A DNA stretch of 64,000 nt. Source: Muriiphilus sp048268845 (GTDB lineage Bacteria; Pseudomonadota; Alphaproteobacteria; Rhodobacterales; Rhodobacteraceae). The notes under the pieces are model-generated. The model worked only from the letters and a program-made list of their open reading frames with translations, had not been told where the DNA came from and searched no databases. The stretch covers positions 372,001 through 436,000 of the forward strand of contig JBLWUQ010000001.1 of assembly GCA_048268845.1 (NCBI GenBank). The letters are read 5' to 3'. How positions within the stretch are numbered: the stretch's first letter is position 1; every line of letters begins with the position of its first letter. The position numbers and the translations under genes were made by a program. Of this stretch, positions 1-10,016 are shown in pieces.

Positions 1-19
1 GAAGGGTGATAAGCGCCAT
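1..19 (-). CDS. cbbA: Fructose-bisphosphate aldolase class II, N-terminal fragment
   Basis: Only the first six codons are in the window. On the minus strand they read M-A-L-I-T-L, which matches the remembered start of class II CbbA aldolases of purple non-sulfur bacteria. The ATG begins one base after the transketolase stop codon, as expected for the next gene of a cbb operon. The identity rests on six residues plus context, so it is tentative. The class II GapDH (cbbG) that sits between cbbT and cbbA in some form II operons is absent at this position. Confidence 0.55.
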
Positions 20-20
20 G

Positions 21-2018
21 TCAGGTCTCCTTGATGAGGGATTTGGCGGCAGCCGCGACGGCATCCGCCGTGATGCCGAAATGATGGTAAAGCGCCTCTG
101 CCGGGGCGGATGCGCCAAAGCCGGTCATGCCGACGAACGCGCCGTCAGAACCGATCAGCGCATCCCAGCCCTGCCGCACCGCCGCCTCGACCCCGACGCG
201 GGGCGCATCGCCCAGCACGGTGTCGCGGTAGGCGTCGGGCTGCTGCGCGAAGGCCTCGAAACACGGCGCGGACACCACCGCCGCCTTGATCCCGTCAGCC
301 GCCAGCATCTCCGCCGCCGCCAACGCGATCTCGACCTCCGAGCCGGTGGCGATCAGCGTCACGTCGCGCCCGCCCTCCGCCTCGCGCAGCACATAGGCAC
401 CCCGTGCGGTCAGGTTGGCGTCATTGTGATTGGTGCGAACGGTGGGCAGCGCCTGCCGCGACAGCGACAGCACGCTGGGGGTCGTCTCAAGTTCCAGCGC
501 CGCCTGCCACGCCTCGGCGGTCTCGACCGCATCGGCGGGGCGGAACACCATCATGTTGGGCATCGCGCGCAGGCTTGCCAGCGTTTCGACCGGCTGGTGC
601 GTCGGCCCGTCCTCGCCCAGCCCGATGCTGTCATGCGTCAGCACATAGATCACCCTGAGCCCCATCAGCGCCGACAACCGCATCGCGCCGCGCATGTAGT
701 CGGCGAAGACCAGGAACGTGCCGCCATAGGGCACGAACCCGCCATGCAGCGCGATCCCGTTCATGATCGCCGCCATGCCATGTTCGCGCACGCCGTAGCG
801 GATGTAGTTGCCGGTGAAATCCCCGGCCACGACGTCCCGCATCCCCGTCGTGAAGGTCAGGTTCGATCCGGTCAGGTCGGCCGAGCCGCCCACCGTGTTG
901 GGCAGCGTCGCATTGACCACATCAAGCGCCATTTCACTGGCCTTGCGGGTCGCGACCTTGGGCGCGTCCTGCGCCAATCGCGCCTTGTAGGCATTGATCG
1001 CCGCATCCAGCGCGCGCCTGTCGGGGTTGGCCTGCGCCGTCTCGAACGCGTCCTGCTTCGGATGCCCGCCAAGCCGCTTTTCCCATTCGCGCCGCGCATC
1101 CCGCCCCCGCGCGGCGATGGCGTGGAAGGCGTCGTAGACCTCGCGCGGCACCTCGAACGGCGCATGGCTCCAGCCCAGCGCCTCGCGCGTCGCGGCCACC
1201 TCGTCCGCGCCCAACGGTGCGCCGTGCACCGAATGGCTGCCCTGCTTGTTGGGCGCGCCAAAGCCGATCACCGTGCGGCAGGCGATCATCGAGGGCCGCG
1301 CATCACCCCGCGCCGCCTCGATCGCCTCGGCAATCGCCGCCTTGTCGTGCCCGTCCACCGCCTGAACATGCCAGCCCGCCGCCGCGAACCGCGCCTCTTG
1401 ATCCGTCGAGGTCGAAATGTCCGTCGACCCGTCGATGGTGATCCTGTTGTCGTCCCACATCACGATCAGCCGCCCCAGCCGGTAGTGCCCGGCAAAGTCG
1501 ATGGCCTCGTGCGAAATCCCTTCCATCAGACAGCCGTCACCGGCGATGACATAGGTGAAATGGTCGACCAGATCGTCGCCAAACCGCGCATTCGCCATCC
1601 GCTCGGCCAGCGCCATTCCCACTGCAGAGGATATGCCCTGCCCAAGCGGCCCGGTCGTCACCTCGATGCCCTTGGCGTGACCATATTCCGGATGCCCGGC
1701 GGTGCGCGATCCCAACTGTCGGAAATTGCGGAGCTGCCCCATCCCCATGTCGTCGTAGCCCAGCAGGTGGTTGATCGCGTAAAGCAGCATCGAGCCATGC
1801 CCCGCGCTCATCACGAAACGGTCGCGGTCGGGCCATTTGTCCGCTGTCGGATCGACCCGGATGAAGCGGTTGAACAGCACCGTCGCCACATCGGCCAGCC
1901 CCATCGGCGCGCCCGGATGCCCCGAATTGGCTGCCTGAACCGCATCCATCGCCAGCGCGCGGATCGCGTTGGCCATCAGGTCTTCGGTGGTGGTGTCGAT
2001 CTCGGTCTGGATGGTCAT
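21..2018 (-). CDS. cbbT: Transketolase (Calvin cycle)
   Basis: Thiamine-diphosphate enzyme of 665 residues that moves two-carbon units between sugar phosphates, here in the regenerative part of the Calvin cycle. The N-terminal signature SGHPGAPMG is at residues 32-40 and the ThDP/Mg loop GDGCLMEG at about 160-167. The second (Pyr) domain carries the H-D-S-I-G-L-G-E-D-G-P-T-H-Q-P-V-E segment. The frame stays open upstream through the end of cbbP, but the start at 2018 (MTIQTEID) is preferred: it gives the family length and has AGAGGAAG just before it. It lies 11 nt after cbbP and 1 nt before the cbbA start, so it is co-transcribed. Confidence 0.96.
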   Translation of the reverse strand: MTIQTEIDTTTEDLMANAIRALAMDAVQAANSGHPGAPMGLADVATVLFNRFIRVDPTADKWPDRDRFVMSAGHGSMLLYAINHLLGYDDMGMGQLRNFRQLGSRTAGHPEYGHAKGIEVTTGPLGQGISSAVGMALAERMANARFGDDLVDHFTYVIAGDGCLMEGISHEAIDFAGHYRLGRLIVMWDDNRITIDGSTDISTSTDQEARFAAAGWHVQAVDGHDKAAIAEAIEAARGDARPSMIACRTVIGFGAPNKQGSHSVHGAPLGADEVAATREALGWSHAPFEVPREVYDAFHAIAARGRDARREWEKRLGGHPKQDAFETAQANPDRRALDAAINAYKARLAQDAPKVATRKASEMALDVVNATLPNTVGGSADLTGSNLTFTTGMRDVVAGDFTGNYIRYGVREHGMAAIMNGIALHGGFVPYGGTFLVFADYMRGAMRLSALMGLRVIYVLTHDSIGLGEDGPTHQPVETLASLRAMPNMMVFRPADAVETAEAWQAALELETTPSVLSLSRQALPTVRTNHNDANLTARGAYVLREAEGGRDVTLIATGSEVEIALAAAEMLAADGIKAAVVSAPCFEAFAQQPDAYRDTVLGDAPRVGVEAAVRQGWDALIGSDGAFVGMTGFGASAPAEALYHHFGITADAVAAAAKSLIKET

Positions 2019-2029
2019 CGGGCTTCCTC

Positions 2030-2902
2030 TCAGGCGCGTTTGGACTGGCTGACCAGCCGCTCGATCATCGGGGTGAAGATCAGTTGCATCGCGAGATCCA
2101 TCTTGCCGCCCGGAATGACGATGGAGTTGGCCCGGCTCATCCAGCTGCCCTCGATCATCTGGGCGAGATAGGGAAAGTCGATGCCGCGCGGGTTCTTGAA
2201 CCGGATCACCACCAGGCTCTCGTCGGCGGTCGGTATCCAGCGGGCGATGAACGGGTTCGAGGTATCGACCACCGGCACGCGCTGAAAGTTGATGTCGGTC
2301 TGGGTGAACTGCGGCGTGATGCAATGCACATAGGCATGCATCCGGCGCAGGATCACGTCGGTCACCGCCTCGGTGGTATAGCCCCGGCTGGCCTTGTCGC
2401 GGTGGATCTTCTGGATCCACTCGAGGTTCACCACCGGCACCACCCCGATCTTGAGGTCGGCGTGCTTGGCAAGGTTCACCTCGTCATTCACCACCGCGCC
2501 GTGCAGCCCCTCGTAGAACAGCAGGTCGCTGCCGTCCTCGAACGCGGCCCAGTCGGTGAACTTGCCGGGCTCGACGCCGTATTTCGCCGCCTCGCCATCG
2601 TCGTGGACATAATGCCGGGTGCGGCCCTTGCCGGTCTCGGCGTATTCGCGAAACACCCGCTCCAACTCATCGAGCGCGTTGGCCTCATAGCTGAAATGGC
2701 TGAACGTGTGGTCGCCGCTGGCATAACGCCGCTCCAGCTCGGCCTTCATGTCAGCGCGGTTGTAGCGGTGGAACGCATCGCCCTCGATCGACACGGCGGA
2801 AACGCCCTCGCGGCGGAAGATCTGGTCGAACGTGCCCTTGACGGTCGAGGTTCCGGCGCCCGACGAGCCCGTGACCGAAATGATGGGGTGTTTCTTGCTC
2901 AT
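2030..2902 (-). CDS. cbbP: Phosphoribulokinase
   Basis: Bacterial-type phosphoribulokinase, 290 residues (usual size about 290), which phosphorylates ribulose 5-phosphate to the RuBisCO substrate. The Walker A loop GSSGAGTST is at residues 12-20 and is followed by the SIEGDAFHRYNR substrate segment. The PRK signature continues with the H-Y-V-H-D-D-G-E stretch and F-Y-E-G-L-H. It sits between cbbF (11 nt upstream) and cbbT (11 nt downstream), the standard cbbFPT order. PRK is diagnostic of a Calvin cycle, so the cell is predicted to fix CO2 even though RuBisCO is not in view. Confidence 0.97.
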   Translation of the reverse strand: MSKKHPIISVTGSSGAGTSTVKGTFDQIFRREGVSAVSIEGDAFHRYNRADMKAELERRYASGDHTFSHFSYEANALDELERVFREYAETGKGRTRHYVHDDGEAAKYGVEPGKFTDWAAFEDGSDLLFYEGLHGAVVNDEVNLAKHADLKIGVVPVVNLEWIQKIHRDKASRGYTTEAVTDVILRRMHAYVHCITPQFTQTDINFQRVPVVDTSNPFIARWIPTADESLVVIRFKNPRGIDFPYLAQMIEGSWMSRANSIVIPGGKMDLAMQLIFTPMIERLVSQSKRA

Positions 2903-2913
2903 GGGGTCAGTCC

Positions 2914-3924
2914 TCAGGCGCGGAACAGGCCGCGGGTTCCAAACAGGGCCGAGATTTCCTCGACCGGCAGATCCTGATAGGCCGTCACGCGGTCGACCTT
3001 CACGGCGCTGCCGAAGACGAAAGGGGTGCGGCCATGCAGTTCGGTTGCGGTTTGCGACATGATACGGTCATGGCCATCGGTGGCCTTGCCGCCCGCCTGC
3101 TCCATCAGGAACGCGATCGGCGCGCATTCATAGACCATCCGAAGCCGGCCGCGCTCATAGCCTTTGCGCTCATCCGCCGGATACAGAAAGATCCCGCCCC
3201 GCGACATGATCCGGTGCGTTTCCGCCACCAGCGAGGCGACCCAGCGCATGTTGTAATTCTCGTCGCGCGGCCCGGTGTCACCGGCAAGGCAATCGTCGAT
3301 ATAGGCGCGGATCGCCGGGCTCCAGTGCCGGTAATTGGACGCGTTTATCGCAAACTCGTGGCTCGACTCCGGCACCCGGTGGTTCGCGTCGACCAGCCGC
3401 CACTGGCCGCTGTCGGGGTCGAGGATATAGCTCTGCACCCCGTCGCCGAACGTCACAACCAGAAAGGCCTGCGGCCCATAGATGATGTATCCGCCCGCCA
3501 GTTGCTCATGCGCCGGGCGCAGGACGCTGCCCAAGGGGTCGCCCGCCTTGGCCTCGAAGATCGAGAAGATCGTGCCGATGGAGACGTTCACGTCGATGTT
3601 GGACGATCCGTCCAGCGGGTCGATGGCCAGCGCGAAGCGGCCTTCGGGGTTCAGCTCGACCACCTCGTCCTGTTCTTCCGACGCGTAGTAGCGCACCGGC
3701 GTCGCCACCAGTTCGGCGGCGAAGGCCTCGTCGGCCATCACGTCCAGCGCCTTTTGCTGGTCGCCGCCGAGGTTTTCGCCGACGCCCGCCCCCAGCGCGC
3801 CGCCCAAGGGCCCGCGCCGGATTGTTCGGCAAAGGCTGCGCCCGACATTCGCCAGCGCGACGATAACCGGCACGAGATCCGCCGGAATCCGCGACGTGTC
3901 GTCGATGACATCGCTTGCGTTCAT
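2914..3924 (-). CDS. cbbF: Class I fructose-1,6-bisphosphatase
   Basis: Class I FBPase, about 336 residues, hydrolysing fructose 1,6-bisphosphate in the Calvin cycle and gluconeogenesis. The metal/phosphate site DPLDGSSNIDVN is present, as is the downstream L-Y-P-A-D...G-K-L-R-like segment (YPADERKGYERGRLRM). Two ATG codons are adjacent (3927 and 3924). The GGGAGG ribosome site ends only one base before the first, so the second ATG at 3924 has the better spacing. It is first in the cbb operon and is divergent from cbbR across about 115 bp. Confidence 0.95.
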   Translation of the reverse strand: MNASDVIDDTSRIPADLVPVIVALANVGRSLCRTIRRGPLGGALGAGVGENLGGDQQKALDVMADEAFAAELVATPVRYYASEEQDEVVELNPEGRFALAIDPLDGSSNIDVNVSIGTIFSIFEAKAGDPLGSVLRPAHEQLAGGYIIYGPQAFLVVTFGDGVQSYILDPDSGQWRLVDANHRVPESSHEFAINASNYRHWSPAIRAYIDDCLAGDTGPRDENYNMRWVASLVAETHRIMSRGGIFLYPADERKGYERGRLRMVYECAPIAFLMEQAGGKATDGHDRIMSQTATELHGRTPFVFGSAVKVDRVTAYQDLPVEEISALFGTRGLFRA

Positions 3925-4038
3925 CATTCCTCCCGTCGCCCGGCCCGTTTCACGATGGGGCCGAACCCCCTTGTCGTGGCATGGCGAGGTCGTCTATAGA
4001 ATTTAATAAGATAGAAAATGGATTAGATTTTTCTGAAC
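3925..4038. promoter_or_regulatory. Divergent cbbF/cbbR control region with LysR-type inverted repeats
   Basis: This AT-rich gap separates two divergent genes in an otherwise GC-rich region. It contains the inverted repeat TCTAT (3993-3997) / ATAGA (4011-4015) and a second one, AGAAAA (4013-4018) / TTTTCT (4029-4034). LysR family members such as CbbR bind partly dyadic T-N11-A sites in such gaps. That CbbR binds these arms and controls both directions is inferred from position. No confident -35/-10 assignment was made. Confidence 0.6.
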
Positions 4039-4962
4039 ATGCAGCGCAGCGATGCCATAAGTCTCAAGCAATTACGGGCACTTGCCGCAGTCGCCGCGCA
4101 TGGCTCGATCACCCGTGCAGCTGAGGCAATTCGCCTCACCCCGCCCGCGGTGCATTCGCAGTTGAAGCAGCTTGCCGATCATTGCGGCGCCCCGATGCTG
4201 CGCCGGGCCGAGGGTGGCGGGATGGAACTGACCGAGGAGGGCGAGCTTGTCGTCGCCACCGTCGCGCGGATCGAGGCCGAGCTTGACGCCTGCCTGCGCG
4301 ACGTCACCGAACACCGCAAGGGCCGCGCCGGGCTGGTCCGGATCGGGGTGGTTTCGACCGGCAAGTATTTCGCGCCCCGGCTGGTGGTGACGCTGAAGCG
4401 CGCCTTCCCCGACATCAAGGTCGAGCTTGTGATCGGCAACCGCGAACAGATCATCGCGGCGCTCGAGGTGCGGCAGGTCCACTTCGCCATCATGGGCCGC
4501 CCGCCCCGGATGCCCGCCAACATCTCGGAACCGCTTGGCCGCAACCCGCATGTGCTGATCGCGCCGCCCGACCACCGGCTGGCGGGCGTCGCGGGCATCA
4601 CCCCGGACGATCTGTTCGCGGAAACCTTCATCGGTCGCGAAGACGGCTCCGGCACCCGCATCCTGATGAGCCGCTTTCTCGACCGGATCGGCGATGGCAG
4701 ACCCTATGACGTGATCACCATGAGCTCGAACGAGACGATCAAGCAGGCGGTGATCGCGGGTCTGGGCATCGCCCTGATCTCGCAACATACCGTGGTCGAG
4801 GAATTGCACGCCGGGCGGCTTGTCACGCTCGACCTGCCGGGCCTTCCGATCGAGCGCACGTGGTTTCTGCTGCACCGCGCCGACACGCCGCTGACCCCGG
4901 CGGCGCAGCGCATCCGCGATCATGTCGCCGCGATGCAGGGCAGTTTCCTGCCGCAGCTTTAA
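4039..4962 (+). CDS. cbbR: CbbR, LysR-type regulator of the Calvin-cycle operon
   Basis: LysR family regulator of 307 residues. The N-terminal winged helix-turn-helix (residues about 5-65) reads LKQLRALAAVAAHGSITRA followed by the AEA...TPPAVHSQLKQL recognition region. A LysR-substrate domain follows (VRIGVVSTGKYFAPRL...). Divergent placement next to cbbF is the usual position of cbbR. CbbR proteins sense metabolites such as RuBP, ATP or NADPH; the ligand here cannot be read from the sequence. The first ATG at 4039 leaves only seven residues before the HTH, which is normal. No clear Shine-Dalgarno precedes it because the AT-rich operator region reaches the start codon. Confidence 0.93.
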   Translation: MQRSDAISLKQLRALAAVAAHGSITRAAEAIRLTPPAVHSQLKQLADHCGAPMLRRAEGGGMELTEEGELVVATVARIEAELDACLRDVTEHRKGRAGLVRIGVVSTGKYFAPRLVVTLKRAFPDIKVELVIGNREQIIAALEVRQVHFAIMGRPPRMPANISEPLGRNPHVLIAPPDHRLAGVAGITPDDLFAETFIGREDGSGTRILMSRFLDRIGDGRPYDVITMSSNETIKQAVIAGLGIALISQHTVVEELHAGRLVTLDLPGLPIERTWFLLHRADTPLTPAAQRIRDHVAAMQGSFLPQL

Positions 4963-5025
4963 CCCAAGCCGAGGCTGGCGCTTTTCCCCGCTCCGGTCTA
5001 TGCGATGCGAAACCCCGGAGATGCC

Positions 5026-5904
5026 ATGTTCGTTGTCACCCTGATCGCCACACCCGGCACCGATGCGCTGGAAACAACGCTGGTCGAAGCCCTGCGCAAC
5101 GCCTGGGGCGGCGGTCCGGCGCGCTGGCTTTCGCCGGGCGAGGCGGCGGAATTTCCGGTGCCCAGCATGCCCGCGAACCGCTGGCAGGTCTGGGACGATC
5201 TTCAGGCACAGCGGACCGACCTCGTGGTGCAGCCCGCCGAAGGACGGCGCAAGCGGATGCTGCTGGCCGACATGGATTCGACCATGATCCGGCAGGAATG
5301 TATCGACGAACTGGCCGACGAGGCTGGTGTCGGGCCGCGCGTCGCCGACATCACCGCCCGCGCAATGAACGGCGAGCTTGATTTCGAGGCCGCGCTGCGT
5401 GAACGCGTCGGGCTGCTCAAGGGTCTGCCCGCAAGCGTCATCGGCAAGGTGCTGGACGAGCGCATCACCTTCATGCCCGGCGGGCGCGAGTTGGTGGCGA
5501 CGATGCGCGGTGCCGGAGCCTATGCCGCGCTGGTCTCGGGCGGCTTCACCGCCTTCACCGAAAAGGTCGCGGCGGAGCTTGGGTTTGACGAGAACCGGGC
5601 GAATACGCTCGATGTCGCCAACGGCGCGCTGACCGGCAAGGTGATCGAGCCGATCCTTGGCCGGGCGGCGAAGGTCGCCGCACTCGAGGAAATCTCCGCG
5701 CGTCTGGGTCTGCGCCATGACGAGGTGATGGCGGTCGGCGACGGCGCCAACGACCTCGGGATGCTGAAGCTTGCCGGGGCAGGGGTGGCGCTGCACGCCA
5801 AGCCCTCGGTCGCGGCCGAATGTGACATCCGCATCAACCACGGCGACCTGACGGCGCTTCTGTTCATTCAGGGCTACGGCCAGTCGGACTTCGCGACCGC
5901 GTGA
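5026..5904 (+). CDS. serB: Phosphoserine phosphatase SerB
   Basis: HAD-superfamily phosphoserine phosphatase, 292 residues, the last step of serine biosynthesis. HAD motif I is MLLADMDSTMI (nucleophile D82, acid D84), motif II is the VSGGFTAFT segment, and motif IV is GDGANDLGML. The N-terminal about 75 residues form the small ACT-like domain found in SerB. An in-frame ATG exists at 5005, but 5026 is preferred because CGGAG is placed 5-8 nt ahead and the protein then begins with the typical MFVVTLIA. It is separate from serC-serA (12-15 kb), though all three pathway genes lie in this window. Confidence 0.95.
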   Translation: MFVVTLIATPGTDALETTLVEALRNAWGGGPARWLSPGEAAEFPVPSMPANRWQVWDDLQAQRTDLVVQPAEGRRKRMLLADMDSTMIRQECIDELADEAGVGPRVADITARAMNGELDFEAALRERVGLLKGLPASVIGKVLDERITFMPGGRELVATMRGAGAYAALVSGGFTAFTEKVAAELGFDENRANTLDVANGALTGKVIEPILGRAAKVAALEEISARLGLRHDEVMAVGDGANDLGMLKLAGAGVALHAKPSVAAECDIRINHGDLTALLFIQGYGQSDFATA

Positions 5905-5973
5905 CCCCGACACGGACACCGGTTGTCCTGACCTTGGCGCAGGACTAGAACGGGGCGAAAGAATGAGGCGCCC

Positions 5974-7494
5974 ATGACCACCCCCAAACCTGTCGTCCTG
6001 TGCATTCTCGACGGTTTCGGCCTTCGCGACGAGGCCGAGAACAACGCCGTCAAGCTGGGCCGCACCCCGAACTTCGACCGGATCTGGCGCGATTGCCCGC
6101 ACAACCAGCTTGTCACCCATGGCCGCGATGTCGGGTTGCCGACCGGGCAGATGGGCAATTCCGAGGTCGGCCACACCAATATCGGCGCGGGCCGGGTGGT
6201 GGCGATGGACCTTGGCATGATCGACCTTGCCATCGAGGACGGAACCTTCCAGACCGCCGCCCCGCTTCTGGATTTCATCCGCGACGTGAAGGCAGCAGGC
6301 GGCACCGCGCATCTGGCCGGGCTGACCAGCCCCGGCGGGGTTCATGCGCATCAGGACCACATCGTCGCCGCCGCCAAGGTGATCGCCGCCGCAGGCGTGC
6401 CGGTGAAGGTGCACGTGATCACCGACGGGCGCGACGTGCCGCCGCAATCGGCGCGCGAGCAGGTGGCGAAGTTTGCCGCCGACCTGCCCGAAGGCGCCGC
6501 CATCGCCTCGGTTTCGGGGCGTTACTATGCGATGGACCGCGACAACCGGTGGGAGCGTGTGACCCTTGCCTATGACGCCATCGTCAAGGCGATGGGTCAG
6601 ACCGCCGACAGTGCCGATGCCGCCATTGCCAGCGCCTATGAGCGCGGCGAGACCGACGAGTTCATCAAGCCGACGGTGATCGCGGGCCACACCGGCATCC
6701 ACGACAATGACGGGCTGTTCTTCTGCAACTTCCGCGCCGACCGGGCGCGCGAGATCCTGCGCGCCGTGGGCGAGCCGGGATTTGCCGAGTTCGACGTGGG
6801 CACCCGCCCGAAGCTTTCGGCGCTCTTGGGCATGGTCGAGTATTCCACCCGCCACAACGCCTACATGACCGTGGTTTTCCCCTCGCGCGACATCGTGAAC
6901 ACGCTGGGCGCATGGGTGGCGAAACAGGGGCTGACGCAGTTCCGGCTGGCCGAGACCGAGAAATATCCGCATGTCACCTTCTTCCTCAATGGCGGAAAGG
7001 AGGAACCGGAGGTCGGTGAGGACCGCTACATGGCGCCCTCGCCCAAGGTCGCGACCTATGACCTGCAACCGGAAATGTCCGCCCCCGAAGTGACCGAGCA
7101 TTTCGTCGCGGCGATCCGCAAGGGCTATGACCTGATCGTCACCAACTACGCCAACCCCGACATGGTCGGGCACTCGGGCGACCTTCAGGCGGCGATCAAG
7201 GCGGTCGAGGCGGTGGACAAGGCGCTCGGCGAGGTTCTGGCCGCGATCGAGGAGGTTGGCGGCGCGATCATCGTCACCGCCGACCACGGCAATTGCGAAT
7301 TGATGGTCGATCCCGTGACCGGCGGCCCGCACACCGCGCACACGACGAACCCGGTGCCGGTGGTGATGGTCGGCGGGCCTGCGGGGTCCAGCCTGCGCGA
7401 GGGGAGGCTCAGCGATCTGGCGCCGACGCTGCTTGACCTGATGAACCTGCCGGTTCCCGCCGAGATGACCGGCAAGAGCCTGATCGTCCGGTGA
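5974..7494 (+). CDS. gpmI: 2,3-bisphosphoglycerate-independent phosphoglycerate mutase
   Basis: Cofactor-independent phosphoglycerate mutase of 506 residues, interconverting 3- and 2-phosphoglycerate using two Mn ions. It shows the metal site ILDGFG (D13), the phosphoserine nucleophile in QMGNSEVGHTNIGAGR (Ser63), the phosphatase-like segment YANPDMVGHSG, and the C-terminal metal ligands in VTADHGNCELM. Length matches the family (about 505-515). It overlaps the next gene by four bases (GTGA), so translation of the envC-like gene is probably coupled to it. Confidence 0.97.
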   Translation: MTTPKPVVLCILDGFGLRDEAENNAVKLGRTPNFDRIWRDCPHNQLVTHGRDVGLPTGQMGNSEVGHTNIGAGRVVAMDLGMIDLAIEDGTFQTAAPLLDFIRDVKAAGGTAHLAGLTSPGGVHAHQDHIVAAAKVIAAAGVPVKVHVITDGRDVPPQSAREQVAKFAADLPEGAAIASVSGRYYAMDRDNRWERVTLAYDAIVKAMGQTADSADAAIASAYERGETDEFIKPTVIAGHTGIHDNDGLFFCNFRADRAREILRAVGEPGFAEFDVGTRPKLSALLGMVEYSTRHNAYMTVVFPSRDIVNTLGAWVAKQGLTQFRLAETEKYPHVTFFLNGGKEEPEVGEDRYMAPSPKVATYDLQPEMSAPEVTEHFVAAIRKGYDLIVTNYANPDMVGHSGDLQAAIKAVEAVDKALGEVLAAIEEVGGAIIVTADHGNCELMVDPVTGGPHTAHTTNPVPVVMVGGPAGSSLREGRLSDLAPTLLDLMNLPVPAEMTGKSLIVR

Positions 7495-8627
7495 GACTCG
7501 TCGCCGCCCTGATCGCCACGCTCCTGTTGGCCCCGCTCTCGGCCCGTGCCGAAGCGACCGCGAGCGCCCAGACCGCGATGGAGGATCTGCGCGCCGCCGC
7601 CAAGGCGCTTGAGGCCGCCGAGGGCTCACAGGACCGGGTGGCGGCTCTGACGCGCACGGTGCAGGCCTACGAGTCCGGGCTGGCGGCCCTGCGCGAGGGG
7701 CTGCGCCACGCGGCGATTCGCGAGGCCGCGATCAAGGGCGTGTTCGAGGCCGAAAGCGACCGTCTGGCGCAGCTTCTGGGCGTGCTCCAGTCGATCGAGG
7801 CGGCGCCGGAACCCAGCCTGCTGCTGCACCCGGACGGCCCCAAGGGCACGGTGCGCGCCGGGATGATCCTGTCGGACGTGACCCCCGCGCTCAGCCGCGA
7901 GGCGGCGGAACTTCGCCTTGCCCTGACCGAGGTCGCGACGCTGCGCGCGTTGCAGGAAGCGGCGGTGATGACGCTGGAGGAGGGGCTTCAGGGCGTGCAG
8001 GAGGCGCGCACCGAACTGAGCCAGGCGGTGTCGAACCGCACCGACCTGCCGCGCCGCTTTGTTGCCGACGATGTCGCGATGGAAAACCTGATCAGCTCCG
8101 CCGACACGCTGGAAAGTTTCGCGGGCGGGTTGATGTCGGCGGCTGTCGAGGATGCTTCGGTCGTGGTCCCCATGGCCGATTTCACCGCAGCACGCGGCAC
8201 GCTGGCGATGCCGGTGCTGGGCCGGGTGATCCGCACCTATGACGAGACCGACGCCGCCGGCGTGCGCCGCCCCGGCTGGGTGATCGCGACCCGGCCACTG
8301 ACGCTGGTGACGCTGCCCTGGGCGGCCACGATCCGCTATCTCGGCCCGCTTCTGGATTACGGTCAGGTCGCCATCGTCGAACCCGGCGAGGGCTTCCTTC
8401 TGGTGCTGGCCGGGCTGGGGCAGCTTTTCGGCGAAGTCGGCGAGGTCTTGCCTCAGGGCGCGCCGGTGGGATTGATGGGGGGTGCAGAAGCCGCCGATTC
8501 TCAAGCCTTTTTGATGACCGCCGCGCAAGGAGGTGGCGCGGAGGCGACAGAAACGCTTTATATGGAACTCAGATGGAATGGATCGCCCGTGGACCCGACC
8601 GAATGGTTCGCCCGATCTGCGAAATGA
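7491..8627 (+). CDS. EnvC-like murein hydrolase activator, degenerate LytM domain
   Basis: Secreted protein of 378 residues. A signal peptide (MRLVAALIATLLLAPLSARAEA) precedes a long Ala/Glu-rich helical region consistent with coiled coil, and a C-terminal M23/LytM-like fold begins near residue 235. The Zn ligands HxxxD and HxH of active M23 peptidases are not visible, as in EnvC proteins, which activate amidases and do not cut murein themselves. Position between gpmI and ctpA is the common arrangement in Rhodobacteraceae (from memory). It starts with GTG overlapping the gpmI stop. The gene name is withheld because partner and function are inferred. Confidence 0.75.
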   Translation: MRLVAALIATLLLAPLSARAEATASAQTAMEDLRAAAKALEAAEGSQDRVAALTRTVQAYESGLAALREGLRHAAIREAAIKGVFEAESDRLAQLLGVLQSIEAAPEPSLLLHPDGPKGTVRAGMILSDVTPALSREAAELRLALTEVATLRALQEAAVMTLEEGLQGVQEARTELSQAVSNRTDLPRRFVADDVAMENLISSADTLESFAGGLMSAAVEDASVVVPMADFTAARGTLAMPVLGRVIRTYDETDAAGVRRPGWVIATRPLTLVTLPWAATIRYLGPLLDYGQVAIVEPGEGFLLVLAGLGQLFGEVGEVLPQGAPVGLMGGAEAADSQAFLMTAAQGGGAEATETLYMELRWNGSPVDPTEWFARSAK

Positions 8628-8643
8628 AAGAGACGGACCGAGC

Positions 8644-9975
<1,332 letters not shown>

Positions 9976-9980
9976 TCCCC

Positions 9981-10014
9981 GGCCCGGCCCTCTCGCACGC
10001 GAGGGGGCCGGGCC
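9981..10014. terminator. Long hairpin between convergent genes
   Basis: A 15-bp stem (GGCCCGGCCCTCTCG paired with CGAGGGGGCCGGGCC, one G-U) with a CACG loop lies 5 nt after the ctpA stop and 2 nt before the stop of the convergent CPBP gene. There is no U-run on either strand. It is best read as a shared barrier or 3'-end stabiliser for both convergent transcripts. Confidence 0.65.
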
Positions 10015-10016
10015 GA

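Noticed and set aside
6..2171. A 721-codon open frame on the plus strand opposite transketolase.
   Set aside because: Low-complexity Arg/His-rich translation, no ribosome site, and the opposite strand encodes an unmistakable transketolase.
4072..7629. A very long open frame on the minus strand (about 1185 codons).
   Set aside because: It lies antisense to cbbR, serB and gpmI, which all have clear family motifs. Its translation is Arg/His/Gly-rich with no motif, the usual shadow in high-GC DNA.
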